From Caprimulgus europaeus (Eukaryota > Chordata > Aves > Caprimulgiformes > Caprimulgidae), in assembly GCA_907165065.1 (NCBI GenBank), contig OU015533.1, positions 25,498,578-25,562,577 of the forward strand: DNA of 64,000 nt, given 5' to 3'. The notes under the pieces were generated by a model, which ran no database searches, was not told where the DNA came from, and saw only the letters and a list, made by a program, of their open reading frames with translations. Of this stretch, positions 11,120-22,881 are shown piece by piece (position 1 is the stretch's first letter; every line of letters starts with the position of its first letter). The position numbers were made by a program, and so were the translations under genes.

Positions 11120-11908
11120 CTAGTTTTTATGGTAAAGAAAAATAATCATAATCAATTATGCCTGTTGTCAAAATTACACAGCTTTTTGGGAAGTGGGATA
11201 AGGTTTCAGAATGTATATCAGTAAGAGAAAAATATCACCTGAGAAATGAAATAATTCCTTTGTACAGACCAAGTTATAGTCTATTTTATACACTAGCTGA
11301 ATGGAGTGCATTCAAAGACATTACACATTGCTTTAATCTGTGTGTGAATTAGAGAAGAATCCTCCTACTTCCTAATTAATTGTGATAGTTCATTGTTATG
11401 TTTTGTAGAAAGTATTTGCATAAAAATAAGTATTACTGCCTTAATATTTATTCCCATCAATAGACAGAACTATTCAAATAAATAATTGTTCCAAATATGG
11501 TACAGCAGATGCATTCAGTTCTCACACAAATATGAACTTAATTAAATCAAACTCCACACATCAATATCATATCATGAGAGAAAAACTTTACAATTTATTT
11601 TCAGAAATCTACCTTCAGACAAAAAAAAACCAAAGATCATTAAGCATTAGGTACCCTGGCAATAAAAGGATCTGTAGGAAGGGCAGCTGGGCTCTTCCTC
11701 TCTACATAGAGCTGCTATGAAGTCAGCAGAACTGGACCTGCAATGCTGGGCCTCTATCTGGAATACTTTGCTTTAAAAAGTTTTCATTTTGTAATCTTCT
11801 CTTCATAGAGAAGCAGAGCAAAGACATGTAGCACATTTGATGAAGAATGAGGTTTTATAAACTTATTAGAGTATAACAATGAGCTGAACATCTGTAACAT
11901 GTATTTAC

Positions 11909-12046
11909 CTTTTCATGAGCACTGTGCACTTGCTCATGTCTGATAGATATTTCTTCTCTCGCTCTTGATATTCTTTCTTGTTCTTTGGCTTTGTCTGTGG
12001 CAATTATTACTGCGGGTACTGGAGCTTTCTCTGGTTCTTTTCTTAC
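11909..12046 (-). CDS. TTN: TTN exon 10: Z-repeat
   Basis: 138 nt, 46 codons, residues about 494-539, phase 0 both ends. The acceptor is TAAACATCCAG and the donor GTAAAT. It encodes VRKEPEKAPVPAVIIATDKA, KEQERISRAREEISIRHEQ and VHSAHEK, the standard Z-repeat layout with a conserved V/I-rich core followed by D-K-A. Confidence 0.95.
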
Positions 12047-13067
12047 CTGGATGTTTACAAATAAAGAAGTTTATATATGGTTTAAAAATATAAGGTATGT
12101 GGTTTTTCATACATTTGGAAAAGAGGATACAAATGAAATGGATACAAACGTCAAACTCCGGATTGCAAAATTGTCTAGTCTGGAAACAACAATAACATAA
12201 ACAGACTTTTATATAACATATACACATTTAGCATGAATATAATAAAACATTCCACAAATGCTAACTTTGCTACTGAAAGCAGTAATAAATTGGATCAGAG
12301 AAAAACTATCCTGCATCATGATCAGATTGAGAAAGTGCAGGATATTTAAAACAAGTTTCAGGTAGCTTTCACTTTGCCAGGAAGTTCAGTTGTAATCTGC
12401 ACATAAACATGTAATTTTTTGCCCAGGTGGATTTCTGTTTCTCAATACATTAAAAATAGGTTACACTTTTTTACTCACATATTTCAGCTAGAATACAAAT
12501 GTAACATTTCTCTATAAAAGCTGGTCTTCTATTAAATCACATTTATCTAATAAAACACATGCTGAAATAATCTGAATTCAAATCACTCATCAGTATTTTC
12601 AAAATTTATTTCAATGCAGAACGAGTTTTTCCTCCTTTTTCTTGCCCACTGTGCTGCCAACAAACAAAGCAGGCTACAAATGGCAAGCTTAGAAACAAAA
12701 CAAGAAAAAAAAAAAGAGGAAGATTTAAGAGGTATTTCCTATATGTCAGTTATTTAAATGATTAAGCATATTATCTAGTAAATCACCATACAACATAGGA
12801 AAAAAAGGGTTTTTTCTAAGTTAATATTTTGCAAGTTTATCACATTCTTAGGTATTAATAATGGAAATGGAATGAAAAAGGAAATATAGACATCATCAAG
12901 GAGAGATGGGAGAATGATAGCAATGTAAACTAGAAGAATGAACATACATAAAAGGGAAAAAATATTATGGTATGTCATTTGTCTTGTTCGTAGGCCTGTA
13001 TTTTTGATGAGATATTAGATGTTGAACAAGGTTGGGTATGATAATCATAGGTAACATCTGTATTCAC

Positions 13068-13187
13068 CTTTTCAGGAGAGATGTGTCTTTGTTCTTGAGA
13101 AGTAACAATTCCTTCTCTAGTTCTCGATATTACTGTATGTTTTGTGGCTTTGTCACTGGTAACTACTACTGTTGCCTCCTTTCTCAT
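13068..13187 (-). CDS. TTN: TTN exon 9: shortened Z-repeat (40 residues)
   Basis: 120 nt, 40 codons, residues about 454-493, phase 0 both ends. The acceptor is CTATAAAATTCAG and the donor GTGAAT. It encodes MRKEATVVVTSDKATKHTVI then SRTREGIVTSQEQRHISPEK. Compared with the 46-residue units of exons 10 and 11, six residues are missing right after the opening MRKEA, inside the alpha-actinin-binding helix. Confidence 0.95.
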
Positions 13188-13673
13188 CTGAATTTTATAG
13201 CAACAAACAAAAAAACAAAGCCTTAAAAATCATTTTAACAAATTGATCATCAAAAGAGGAGGAGAAGAAAAAATAAGAGAGGAATGCAAATGAAGGAAAA
13301 ATATTAAGGGGAAATTCTTTTATTCCTAGTGGGTAAATTATAAATGAGATAATAGAGGAAAAGCTTTATCAGTGTAAGAATAAGGTTAGACAATAAATGA
13401 CAAGGGAGAATCCGGGATCACTTTCATAGAAGGCATTCTTAAACTTAAGAACAGTTTAAGAATAATTAGTTCAATCCATTGCTATGATGGGAAGCAATGG
13501 AATAAGTGATGCACAAGCATTCCTTCACAGTGCAGATGCTCTATACGAGTATGCATGCTTTCGCGATTCACTAGGTAATATCTTGTTAATTCCTGACAGT
13601 GAATCATGCCTTGTTTACATGTTGGATGAAGGGACAAAGGGGAAACCATAGAATGTCTGTGCTCTATTTCTAC

Positions 13674-13826
13674 CTGCTCCTGAACAGGCTGAACGTGGAC
13701 TGCAGTCATTGCTGTCCTTTTAGCAGTTTGCTCTACAACAGCTGGAGCTGGTTCTCTCACCATTGCTTGATCCACGGCAGCAACAACCGTAGCAACAGCT
13801 GCTGTTTTTTCACTGTCCTTTCTCAC
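13674..13826 (-). CDS. TTN: TTN exon 8: first Z-repeat (Zr1)
   Basis: 153 nt, 51 codons, residues about 403-453, phase 0 both ends. The acceptor is GACTAACATAG and the donor GTAGAA. It encodes KDSEKTAAVATVVAAVDQAM then VREPAPAVVEQTAKRTAM and HVQPVQEQ. The TAAVATVVAAVDQA core closely matches that of the last Z-repeat, so an intact alpha-actinin helix is expected. Confidence 0.96.
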
Positions 13827-14071
13827 CTATGTTAGTCACATCAAAAGACATTTTTTCATGTTTTGCACACATTCAGAAGAAGCACAAAGCAGGTACAGAG
13901 ACAGAATATTACAAAGAAGCATTTAAATATTTGCAGCAGAAATCTCTCTCAACAGCAGATACACTCACGTTTTCATACATAGCCTCTCAGATTCCATTTA
14001 GCAGACCTATTCAGCATTGGTGAGTCCACACATAAAGCAAAACCAATGTTTTTTCCCAAAGTAGACTTTAC

Positions 14072-14360
14072 CTCTCTAGCACTAGCTGCAACTTCACCAG
14101 CAGTAGCACCACTAATGGTAACTTGTTCTTGGACCTCATATCTCCCCTCCCATCGTTCTTCAGTTTTTATTTGGGTAGCACTTGCAGTTACTCTTGCTTC
14201 TTTCATCTGGGCTTCTGTGGTTGCAGTATATCCTTCCTGCTTCCAAGGAGGAAGGACTTCAGGCCCGGCTGTTGTCACTACGTGTGTTTTACGGATTGGA
14301 GATGGAGATTTCACTGGTCTAATAGGTGAGGTGGAGAGTCTTCCAGCAGGAGAAACTGAC
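14072..14360 (-). CDS. TTN: TTN exon 7: SPxR linker before the Z-repeats
   Basis: 289 nt, residues about 306-402; phase in 2, phase out 0. The acceptor is TTTCCATTAG and the donor GTAAAG. It opens with SVSPAGRLSTSPIRPVKSPS then PIRKTHVVTTAG, continuing the SPxR array from exon 6. It is followed by PWKQEGYTATTEAQMKEA and TEERWEGRYEVQEQVTISG. This linker joins Ig Z2 to the Z-repeats. Confidence 0.97.
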
Positions 14361-16113
14361 CTAATGGAAAAATATTAATATAATTGACGTAGTGTTTAAT
14401 AACAACACCTATATAAACAACTTCATCCTGAACTTGAATTCATGAATTCATGCCCCTTTTTGGGTATCTTCAACACTTTGTAGTTTGATTTTTAAAAAAG
14501 TTTTTAAGGTGTTTTACTTGTAAATTACACTTCTCTGTTTTTAACATGCCTCATTAATGTGTGTTTTTGTCATATTCATAACCGTAACATATCTTTGTAG
14601 TAGCTTAGTTAGGTTTCCAAAGAGAAATATGGGCAAATGTCAAAGAGCATTGCACTCAAGCACATATATTTAAAACATAAAAATACATCAGTAGTTTCCA
14701 TTTGGTCTTTCTTAATTCTCCTAATAGGAATAATATAAAAGACTTACAGGCTGTGAGTATTACCTATTATATTTTTGGCCCAGTCTCTGTAGAGAGACAA
14801 AATCATTAGCATAACTGCTCTTTGTAAAAATATAATGTGGCAGCCACCTAGCAACAGCATAACTGTATCTGTTCCTGCACCAAATTTAATTTCCATGTGT
14901 CTTTCATACATGTGTTCAGACTCCAGGCAAGCTTCTGGTCGTGGACTATATTTTTTCCTATACTTACATTTGCAAATCTCAGCCACAATAATTGGCAGCC
15001 ACTTGAAAGTGCTAGTTTATACATTTTGATATTCCAAAAATCCAATCCCAGTCCTAGCATATAGTTTTAAAGCATTTTTCAAAATGCTTTAACAGGCTTT
15101 CTAACTTTGATTTTCTTTGAGAGGAATTTTTTTATGCTGTTTCCCAGAGAAAGTTAACAAATTGCAACAGTAGGGGGCAGCAGCACTATATTAATGTTTA
15201 GATTTTTTTTTCTAATGTGTTATATGTCTAAAAGTGGCTTGACTAGCAGGGGAGTGCTAACTTCTAGTTCCATGTGCACTCTAGATGGCACTATTGAATT
15301 ATTCTTACACCTATGCACGTAATTAGGTATTGCTAGTTATTGCTGCGAATCCATTTCTTCCTGTCCTTGCAAGTTATTCTCAATGGGGCAAAATTCACCA
15401 GCATACCTAGCCCTGGCAATTTAAATGGGGCTCTTCTGAGCACTCAACTTAGAGACATTACTGCCATGATGCTGGTGCTTCAGGATGCTGAAACTGCAGG
15501 GCTTCCAAAGCAAATTTCTCTTTACATGTGTCTCAGCACAGACCTCCTGGGGTCTTCTAGACCACAACCTCTGTTCTTCAAATCACTTACTTTCCTTCTC
15601 AAGACCCTTAATGCAGCAGAGCTAACCATTTTTCCATAACCACATTTACCTTGCCTACTTTCAAAACATTATTTCTGCACTCATTACTAGCACACACCTA
15701 GATGTGCTCACTTTTTTTAACATATCCTTCCATTCTGTTTGCCACTCACCAGAGTATCATTGCTCTTTACTCTGCTAATCTAAAATAATCAAGGGTCAAC
15801 TGCTCTACTCTTTTCTTCTCTTTTATCGTGAACTTGGGGCTTTGAATGTGACTTCAGCTGTATGTAGAGCAATCAAATGAGATTTATTCTCTAAAGGATT
15901 TTCTTCCATATGGGATAGAAAATTTACTTAAGAAGCATGCATTTCCATAGCAGTGGCAAACATAGCACATTATGGCTCCCAGTTAGAATAAACTCAGTCA
16001 GTATTAAGTCACTGCATTCTTCCATTTTGTACTATGCTCTCATTCTACAGCATTACTGCTATTTGTGAAAGTGATTTAAAAAACAGTCTTGTTTGAAAGA
16101 ATAATTAGTTTAC
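14361..16113. other. TTN intron 6
   Basis: 1.75 kb. It holds the paired CTCF-like motifs near 15.2 kb; otherwise nothing recognisable. Confidence 0.7.
15167..15291 (+). promoter_or_regulatory. Two CTCF-like motifs in tandem (TTN intron 6)
   Basis: ACAGTAGGGGGCAG at 15,167-15,180 matches the CTCF core CCASYAGRKGGCRS at 13 of 14 positions. ACTCTAGATGGCAC at 15,278-15,291 matches at 12 of 14, including the whole AGATGGCAC core. Both point the same way, about 110 bp apart, in the intron between TTN exons 6 and 7. The match is by eye only. Confidence 0.4.
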
Positions 16114-16358
16114 CTTACTGGAGAGGGAGTTGGTGCTCTGACATGTCTTACAGGGGACGGTGATTGCCTAACAGGTGATGGTGATTGCTGTCGTGCCATT
16201 TGTGCCTTTGCAGCAATTATTGGTGGGGTTGGTGATTTTGATGTAGGTCTAGGAGGCATTCGTGGAGGTGCTTTGTGTGGGAGCTGTTGGGCTGTTGCAC
16301 CTTCTATGACTGTTTCAACACTTGTAAGTGATCTGGCATCAAAGTGGGCTTCAATCTT
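16114..16358 (-). CDS. TTN: TTN exon 6: Pro/Ser-rich linker
   Basis: 245 nt, residues about 225-306; phase in 0, phase out 2. The acceptor is TTCATTGTAG and the donor GTAAAC. It encodes KIEAHFDARSLTSVETVIEG, then PPRMPPRPTSKSPTPP and QQSPSPVRQSPSPVR and APTPSPVR. The tandem SPSPVR and TPSPVR units are proline-directed kinase-type sites; the poly-Pro stretch could bind SH3 domains (inference). Confidence 0.97.
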
Positions 16359-16448
16359 CTACAATGAAATCAAGAAAACAAGTCTGAGACACCGTAGAAG
16401 TAACAATCCACATTTTAGCCTTACCTGCTTTCTTTTTGAAAAATATAC

Positions 16449-16537
16449 CTTTTCAATTCTGGCTTGTCTTGTTTGTGAAATCTGAGCAGTCGAAACGATT
16501 GTCTTTGTCTTTTTAGCGGGAACGGCTTCTTCCTCAC
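16449..16537 (-). CDS. TTN: TTN exon 5: linker after Ig Z2
   Basis: 89 nt, residues about 195-224; phase in 1, phase out 0. The acceptor is GTCTTCCAAAAG and the donor GTATAT. It encodes EEEAVPAKKTKTIVSTAQIS then QTRQARIEK, the conserved basic linker directly after Ig Z2. Confidence 0.96.
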
Positions 16538-18304
16538 CTTTTGGAAGACAAAACATGGTCAGGAGAATTGCATATGGCAACAAACAATAAGCAGTTGCAG
16601 AAATAAATGAATGATCAATTCAAATTATATACGACTGTATATAAACAGGGAAAGAATTAAGCAACCATCTTTTTCCTGCAGTATCTATAGACAGGTAATT
16701 GTCAACACAGTTGAAATAATATTTCTGCATTACTATGTAATTAGAAAAAAACTCCAAACAAAGCAAATCAAAACACGTTTATTGTAGATTCTTCAGAATC
16801 AGTCCTGGATCTCAAATGACTGCACAGTCTGGAAGCCTGACTGAGGTGAAACCCAAGCAAGACTGCTCTGGGTAGAATGTTTCGCAGCTACACTTCTCCT
16901 CTATCCAAGAACTTTTTTCATTCTTACCAGGCTCATTTACAAGACCATGTACAGTTGTGCAGTCTAATATATCTATTCTATCAAAGCCAGCTGACAAACT
17001 TTGAGAAATCTACAGAACAAAATGTGAACAAGTGAAAACATCCCCCACTTTTTTTCCTTTTTACTGTATCCTCAGTTTAAGGAAGATCCATTCTGAATAA
17101 AAGGTCCCTTTAAACTCTCAGACAAAAATCTTTGGCAAAGTTCAGCAAAGACACTGGTTTTTCACAGCAAGTTAATAACTTCTGAGAAAGAAGTTATAAA
17201 TGAACTTGTTGATATAACTTTGATGAAGTGGTGCATATTGTACCATTACAACAATGAATGGTCTCTTATTTTCATGACTTGCAACTTCAACTCTGTTACC
17301 TTGGATTAGCAATTCAGCTGTTGAAGTAGCGCGTCCCACATTATTTGTGGCATTTACTGAATAAGTACCGGAGTCTTCAGGATATGCTTCTGCAATTATT
17401 AAGCTGTAAAGGTCTCCTTCTTGTAAAATTTGAAAATCGGGGGAGCTTTGGATTTCTACTCCATCCCGATAGAACTTCACCACAGGTGTAGGGATTCCAG
17501 TCACTCTCACGTCAAGTCGAACTTGACTTCCCTGCCTTGCAGTCATGCTCTGTAGTCGTTGTGAGAAGTTTGGTGGCGCTGTTCCAGCTGCAGTTTTATT
17601 GAAGAAATAAACAGAAAAGCAATAATGTCTGTTAAAAAGAACTGTAAGGGCTAAATATTTTAATTACTAGAAGTACACAAGGTCTATTTCTTCTTCATAT
17701 ACTATGGACAGATGATACTATCTTCTCGAATGTTCAAAACATTAAGAGTTGATTTGCCAAAATGCAAAGACCTTTAACTTTTTCATGTGTTTAAAATTTC
17801 TGATATTTCTGATTATGTCCACAATTGCAAATGTTTTTAGAATTAGATATACATTGATTATAACCATAAGTAGTAAACACATTCTTTTGGGTATGGCCCT
17901 TTATGTATGTTATTCTGTTAAATATAATTTATATCATTAAATACCATTAAGGGCTCCATCCTGCATAGTTTTATCTTTATGTGTAGATTGAATGTAGCTG
18001 GTGTGACAGATCACATAAGCAGAAGTATACAGGGCTAAACCAGAAGTCTGTAATTGTAATTAAGATTTTATAAGATCAAGAGTAAACTTTACACTGTTAA
18101 CATGTAAAGGATGCTTTTAGAAATTACTGGTGAGAATATATGCCGAATTCTAGACTACTTTAGGAAGAAAAATTTGGTTTGATATTTCTTTGCTAATCAT
18201 GTACTTAAAATCCAAACTTTTTTCATTATCTGCAACACTCCTCCTATCGCTCTCTTTCTCACATTGCTGGCAGAGAGAGGTGCCATTCTTTAGCTGCTTG
18301 GTAC
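16538..18304. other. TTN introns 3 and 4 (non-exon parts)
   Basis: Introns of 762 bp (16,538-17,299) and 717 bp (17,588-18,304). Nothing recognisable. Confidence 0.7.
17300..17587 (-). CDS. TTN: TTN exon 4: Ig Z2
   Basis: 288 nt, residues about 99-195, phase 1 both ends. The acceptor is TTTATTAAAACTGCAG-type (AACTGCAG) and the donor GTAACA. It encodes the whole second Ig: FSQRLQSMTARQGSQVRLDV, VVKFYRDGVEIQSSPDF, EDSGTYSVNATNNVGRATS. Z2 has no core Cys pair. Z1 and Z2 together clamp telethonin (TCAP) in a 2:1 complex at the Z-disc (established for mammals). Confidence 0.98.
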
Positions 18305-18508
18305 CTGTGACAAGTAGCTCAGCAGTACTAGTTGCTTGCCCAGATCCATTGGTGGCTTGTACGGTGTATCTTCCACTGTTTGCTTCTGTCACGGTGGGGA
18401 TCACCAGTTTAGCGCGGCCATCACTAAACGAGATCTGCACACCGGGCAGAGTTGCAGCAGAGAGAACCTGGCCATCCCGATACCAGCTCACCTCAGGAAC
18501 TGGGAAAC
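18305..18508 (-). CDS. TTN: TTN exon 3: second part of Ig Z1
   Basis: 204 nt, residues about 31-99, phase 1 both ends. The acceptor is TTTTTCTTTAG and the donor GTACCA. It encodes FPVPEVSWYRDGQVLSAATL, then PGVQISFSDGRAKLVIPTV and the F-strand NSGRYTVQATNGSGQATS. It completes Ig Z1, the telethonin-binding partner of Z2. Confidence 0.98.
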
Positions 18509-21500
18509 CTAAAGAAAAAGGAAGACAAAAGGAGATTAAGATGCTATGAAATGTCAGATATCTAAAAGTACCATGATACTAACTCGTATACACAGTTATG
18601 GTAGAGTGTAATGGCATAGGTACAGATCTATGATTATATGTTTAGTGACACAGTAGTAAGGTAATTTCTTTACAAAAATTACAGAGCAATAGGACAACTT
18701 CACAGGCTACTATATTTGGGAAATCATTTGAATAAGGAGTGGACCATAGCGTTTGGCAGTCCTGCTGAGGAATAATCATTCATCAGAATTATGAGGGGAA
18801 TGAATGGATGCACTTGAGGAGTTTTGGGATTTTTTTGGGGTTTTTTTTGTTTGTTTGTTTTTATTTGTTTGTTTGTTTGTTTTTTAATTTGTGTGCTAGT
18901 ATCTAAGTAGAATCGCTAACAAAATTATCCAGTCCAATAGTTTGGAGACAAAGTAAAAATCAGAACTTCCAACCAAATAGTTGTCCTAACACTAAATGAT
19001 TTTATAAAATGAAGTGGCAGAAAAAGTGACTGTTGTAGACATTCACATCAAGTGCTATTAACGTTTTGGGGTTTTGTTTCTTTTTTCTGGAGTTAATTCT
19101 GTTTGAGTTTGGTGGAAAACAGTTATCTGGAATCAGCTGATCTTTTGTTGTTAAAATACATTCTTTTGTTGTCAGGTCCATGAGATAAGGCTTTTCTGGC
19201 CAGAAAAGTTTCATCTATACCTACAGTTACTTTTTAGCTTTAAATGGTGTTTTTTTCATTCCTAGTGGAAATTCTCTTCCCAGTGTTCTACTCAGCCAAC
19301 TTTATTGAGCAACTGAAATCCATTTGATGAACCGGTAAAGTTTTTATATGAGCCACATAAAGATAACAGCTAATTTAAGGGGACAGTTCCAGCTCAAAGT
19401 GGTTTTTGTAGTTCTAGAACACCATTTCTCCACAAATTTACTCTATGTACTTCTCTACCCAAGGCAAATCACCAATCATATTGCACAGGAGCTCAGGAAT
19501 GGGATCTGAAACTGCATTTACTACAGCTGCTCTAAATTTCCCAGTTCCACTCACTATGGTTTGAAAAACCCCAGGACCACAGGATTCTGTTTCCTTTCTA
19601 GAGTATTCTTCCTATAAGCTAATTTAATTATTTAGGGTTTTAATATGCCAGGAATATGACTGTGTAAGACTAAAATGAAAGAAAGGCTGAGATATGTAAA
19701 TTGAAGCTATTACTGGTTGTCTACAGTCACATCAGACTTGGTTAGGAAAGTTTGAAATTTTACTCACAGCTGAAAAACTGATTTTTAGATATATGTAAAT
19801 AGAAACACACACACAGAGAGAAAAAGAGAATGTGGCCAGTTTTAGAGAAGATTAGAAATCAAAAGGGTAAAAGTACAATTAACCATTGTTAATGTCACAG
19901 ACGAAAGTTATCAAATAGCCTTGGTGAGGTTGGTATAATTCAATTTTGTACAACTGCTATAGGACATTGGGCATTTTCACCATAAACATAGAGTATCCAG
20001 CAGATCTCACTGATTTCACCCAGAGCTATGTGACTTCAACATTTGTGCAAATTAGTTTCAAAATGTTTTAAGCTAGGCAACCAAAAATCATATAGTCAAC
20101 AGTTAATTTCTTGAAACATTGACAAAATGTTTAATTTCCTTGGTACAGTGTCATATGATGATTAGCAAACATGGTAGGTTGAACAAGGCCTACATTTTTA
20201 AAATTTGAATCTGTTTTGAAGTCTCAAACTGGTATGTTCAAGTGGTCCAAAGTTAGGAACCATTTTAAAAATCTGAGCCCAAATTCAAATTAATTCAACT
20301 TCACAGATTTACTAGCACTTTGCTAGTCCCTTGCCATCAAACTGGGGACTAAAAGGTAAGATCTACTTCAGATAATGGGTATTTTTGCCTAGACTATATG
20401 GAGTATTACTTTTATGTGCCAAATTATGCTATGATTTGAATATTAATTATTAGGACATTCTTTTTCATTTTATAACTGTCTTCGATTTTTTTTGAGTTCT
20501 ATTGCCAAAAGAAGAAAATGAACCTGAAGTATTTCAACTTCACTGCTTAAGTAATTGAATTCAGTTAGATTGCTCACACAATTACTGCCAACCTGTGTAC
20601 AATCTATGTACTGCTTTCAACAATATGCAGAATTTAAAGGCTGGCTTGCACCGGGTAATACCTGAAAATATTGGTTCAAAGAAAGTTAAGTGGAATGCAG
20701 GTTAGTTTTTCATGAACAAATACTTAATCAGTACTGTGGAGAAATGAGGATGGGCACGGATCTAATGCCAACAGCACTGCACTTTCTTGACAGTGACATG
20801 CTGCCTCATGTGCCCTCAGTTACTGCTCACCCATTAGGGCTCCCCTTGTGATGATGTCCTAGCTGCTCTGGCATTTACTGCTTTTAATCACAGACTTTGT
20901 GTCTTCACTTTCTGAGTGCAGGGGGAGGTACTGGATATTTTTATCTGATATCAAACCTTTGTAATGTGGCACTTCATTCACAGTCTGATACAACAGTACA
21001 ATTTATTTGTTCTGGTTTACAAACTGAAAAATTGTATCTCAGGTGGCTGCTAAGCACTTCATAGTATTCTTAGATTAACTGGGCTCTTCACATTCAAACT
21101 GTAACTCTGTATTAATATTTGACTTGTATATAAAAGAGCAGTGTTATCAGAGATAAACAGAAAGTCTGAATTTCAAATTCACAATAATTCATGACAGATA
21201 GGAAGGGCAGACAATGTAGCAGAATAAAGCTACATAAAAAATGTGTCATCCATTACTTATGCAATTAGTTTAAGAAATAAAACTTCAATATTTTTTATGT
21301 GTTAGAAAAACAAAGTGCCAAGCCTCTGTGAGATCTGTCAGTCTTCATGGATGCTTTTGGTGCAGGGAAGATATTGAGAATCCCATGATGTGAATAAAAG
21401 CTAACAGGAGATTGCCTCACATGCTATTTGGGACTAAAATACAAATATGGTATATGCTATCAGAAAAAGTGCTGTATCTCCTCTTAGTAAGAAATCAAGT

Positions 21501-22777
21501 TCTCCCAAGTACTCCATGATATCACACAAATGAAAACAGCCAAAATCATATATTGAGTCATAATATTAGCATCCTAACATGTTCTGATGATATATTTACA
21601 TATTCGTAATAATAAACATTCTAATCATCAGTGGAAAAAAACTTTTCATAAAAAATTTACAGTGCATAGACAACAAGAGAAGGTCAGGACAATTAACTGA
21701 AGAGTAGAGGGCCAACTAACAGAATAAGGCATGGAAAAAAAAAATCAAACATCTTGTGTGAACCTTGTGTGAGACGGTGTTATCCAAAGGGACCAAAGGA
21801 TGAACCACAGTGGACTAAAGATGTTAGAGATCTTTACAGTTGGACAGATCATGTATTTGCACCTGTCACAAAGCATCTGGGTAGTGTTTTACGGTATGTG
21901 GATCATCACATTGCTAATGCCTGTAAGACAATATAACTCCATCAGCAGGAACACATGTCATTTCTCCTTAGTCACTGCTGAGGTCAGAGGCCCTCTTAGA
22001 ACAGGGTGTTGGTTATCTGGTAAAGTTATCTTGGGAGTTTGCACAAGATCGGGTATTTTAATAGTGTGCAGACTGGCAAAATGAAGTAACCTTTAAAATT
22101 ACATGGAATCTTTAAATTACATCAACAAATTATGTTAATCCAGCCTTGTGCTACCATCATGATCAATCATGATCAATACACTCATCTACTACCCAGCAAA
22201 CTAGTTTTCTACCCTCTTCAGTGGCCACATGGACCTAGATTTTGTGCTTTTAACCTGCCTTCTAGGACTCTAGAATCAAGTAAACTCAAGGACACAGAAG
22301 GTAGAAAAACAGCTTAGCCAGAGTAAGGCTTAGCACCAGTTCAATGAATATGCTTTGCCATTTGCACCTTGACTTCTCATTCTGTCTGATCATCATCCAA
22401 ACAAGATTACTCCCTCTGCACCCATATGAAGTTCCCTTATTAGCACAGTATGTATTTTTATGTATATACTTTTAATGCTATTTCCCCACAGTTTTGGCAA
22501 TTCAGCCTGAGAATTAGACACCAGTCTCATTAGCGGGATGACTAGCTATTCCCTGGAAAGCCTTGTAATAATGCAGTATGTTTATAGATATGTGATAGTA
22601 CCTCACAGAGCTGATCAGTACTGTATGATGTGTATACATATATTCCTATTTCACTGATCTTTACCCATTCAGATCAGATTATGATCTATGAAAAGTGTTA
22701 TCATTTGTTTTAGCATAAACATTATCAAAAATGTTAATACAAATAATCAATCTTGCAAGAAAGAATCAAAACCTTAC
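18509..22777. other. TTN intron 2
   Basis: 4.3 kb. It contains the TTTG tract, a 60-codon plus-strand frame at 21,754 of unknown meaning, and a tandem ATCATGATCA repeat near 22,157-22,176. No exon seen. Confidence 0.7.
18831..18886. repeat. (TTTG)n-rich microsatellite
   Basis: T-rich tract with repeated TTTG units, TTN intron 2. Confidence 0.9.
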
Positions 22778-22881
22778 CACTGATATGAGCCTCAAAGGTT
22801 GCGGCACTACCCTCCAGTGCCACAACACTTTGTAGTGGCTGTGTAAATGTTGGTGCTTTTGTCGTCATCTTTACAGGCACT
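22778..22881 (-). CDS. TTN: TTN exon 2: start codon and first part of Ig Z1
   Basis: The acceptor is TTGTTTTCAG and the donor GTAAGG. Thirteen leader bases precede the ATG at 22,866-22,868; the context has A at -3 and A at +4, adequate for initiation. It encodes MTTKAPTFTQPLQSVVALEG then SAATFEAHISG, the A-B strands of Ig Z1, ending in phase 1. The stop of the exon-1 uORF (TAA, 22,871-22,873) lies two bases before this ATG. Confidence 0.97.

Larger units (their letters stand above)
11120..13673. other. TTN introns 8-10 (non-exon parts)
   Basis: Introns of 789, 1,021 and 486 bp around Z-repeat exons 9 and 10. AT-rich, with no repeat family or additional Z-repeat seen. Confidence 0.65.
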
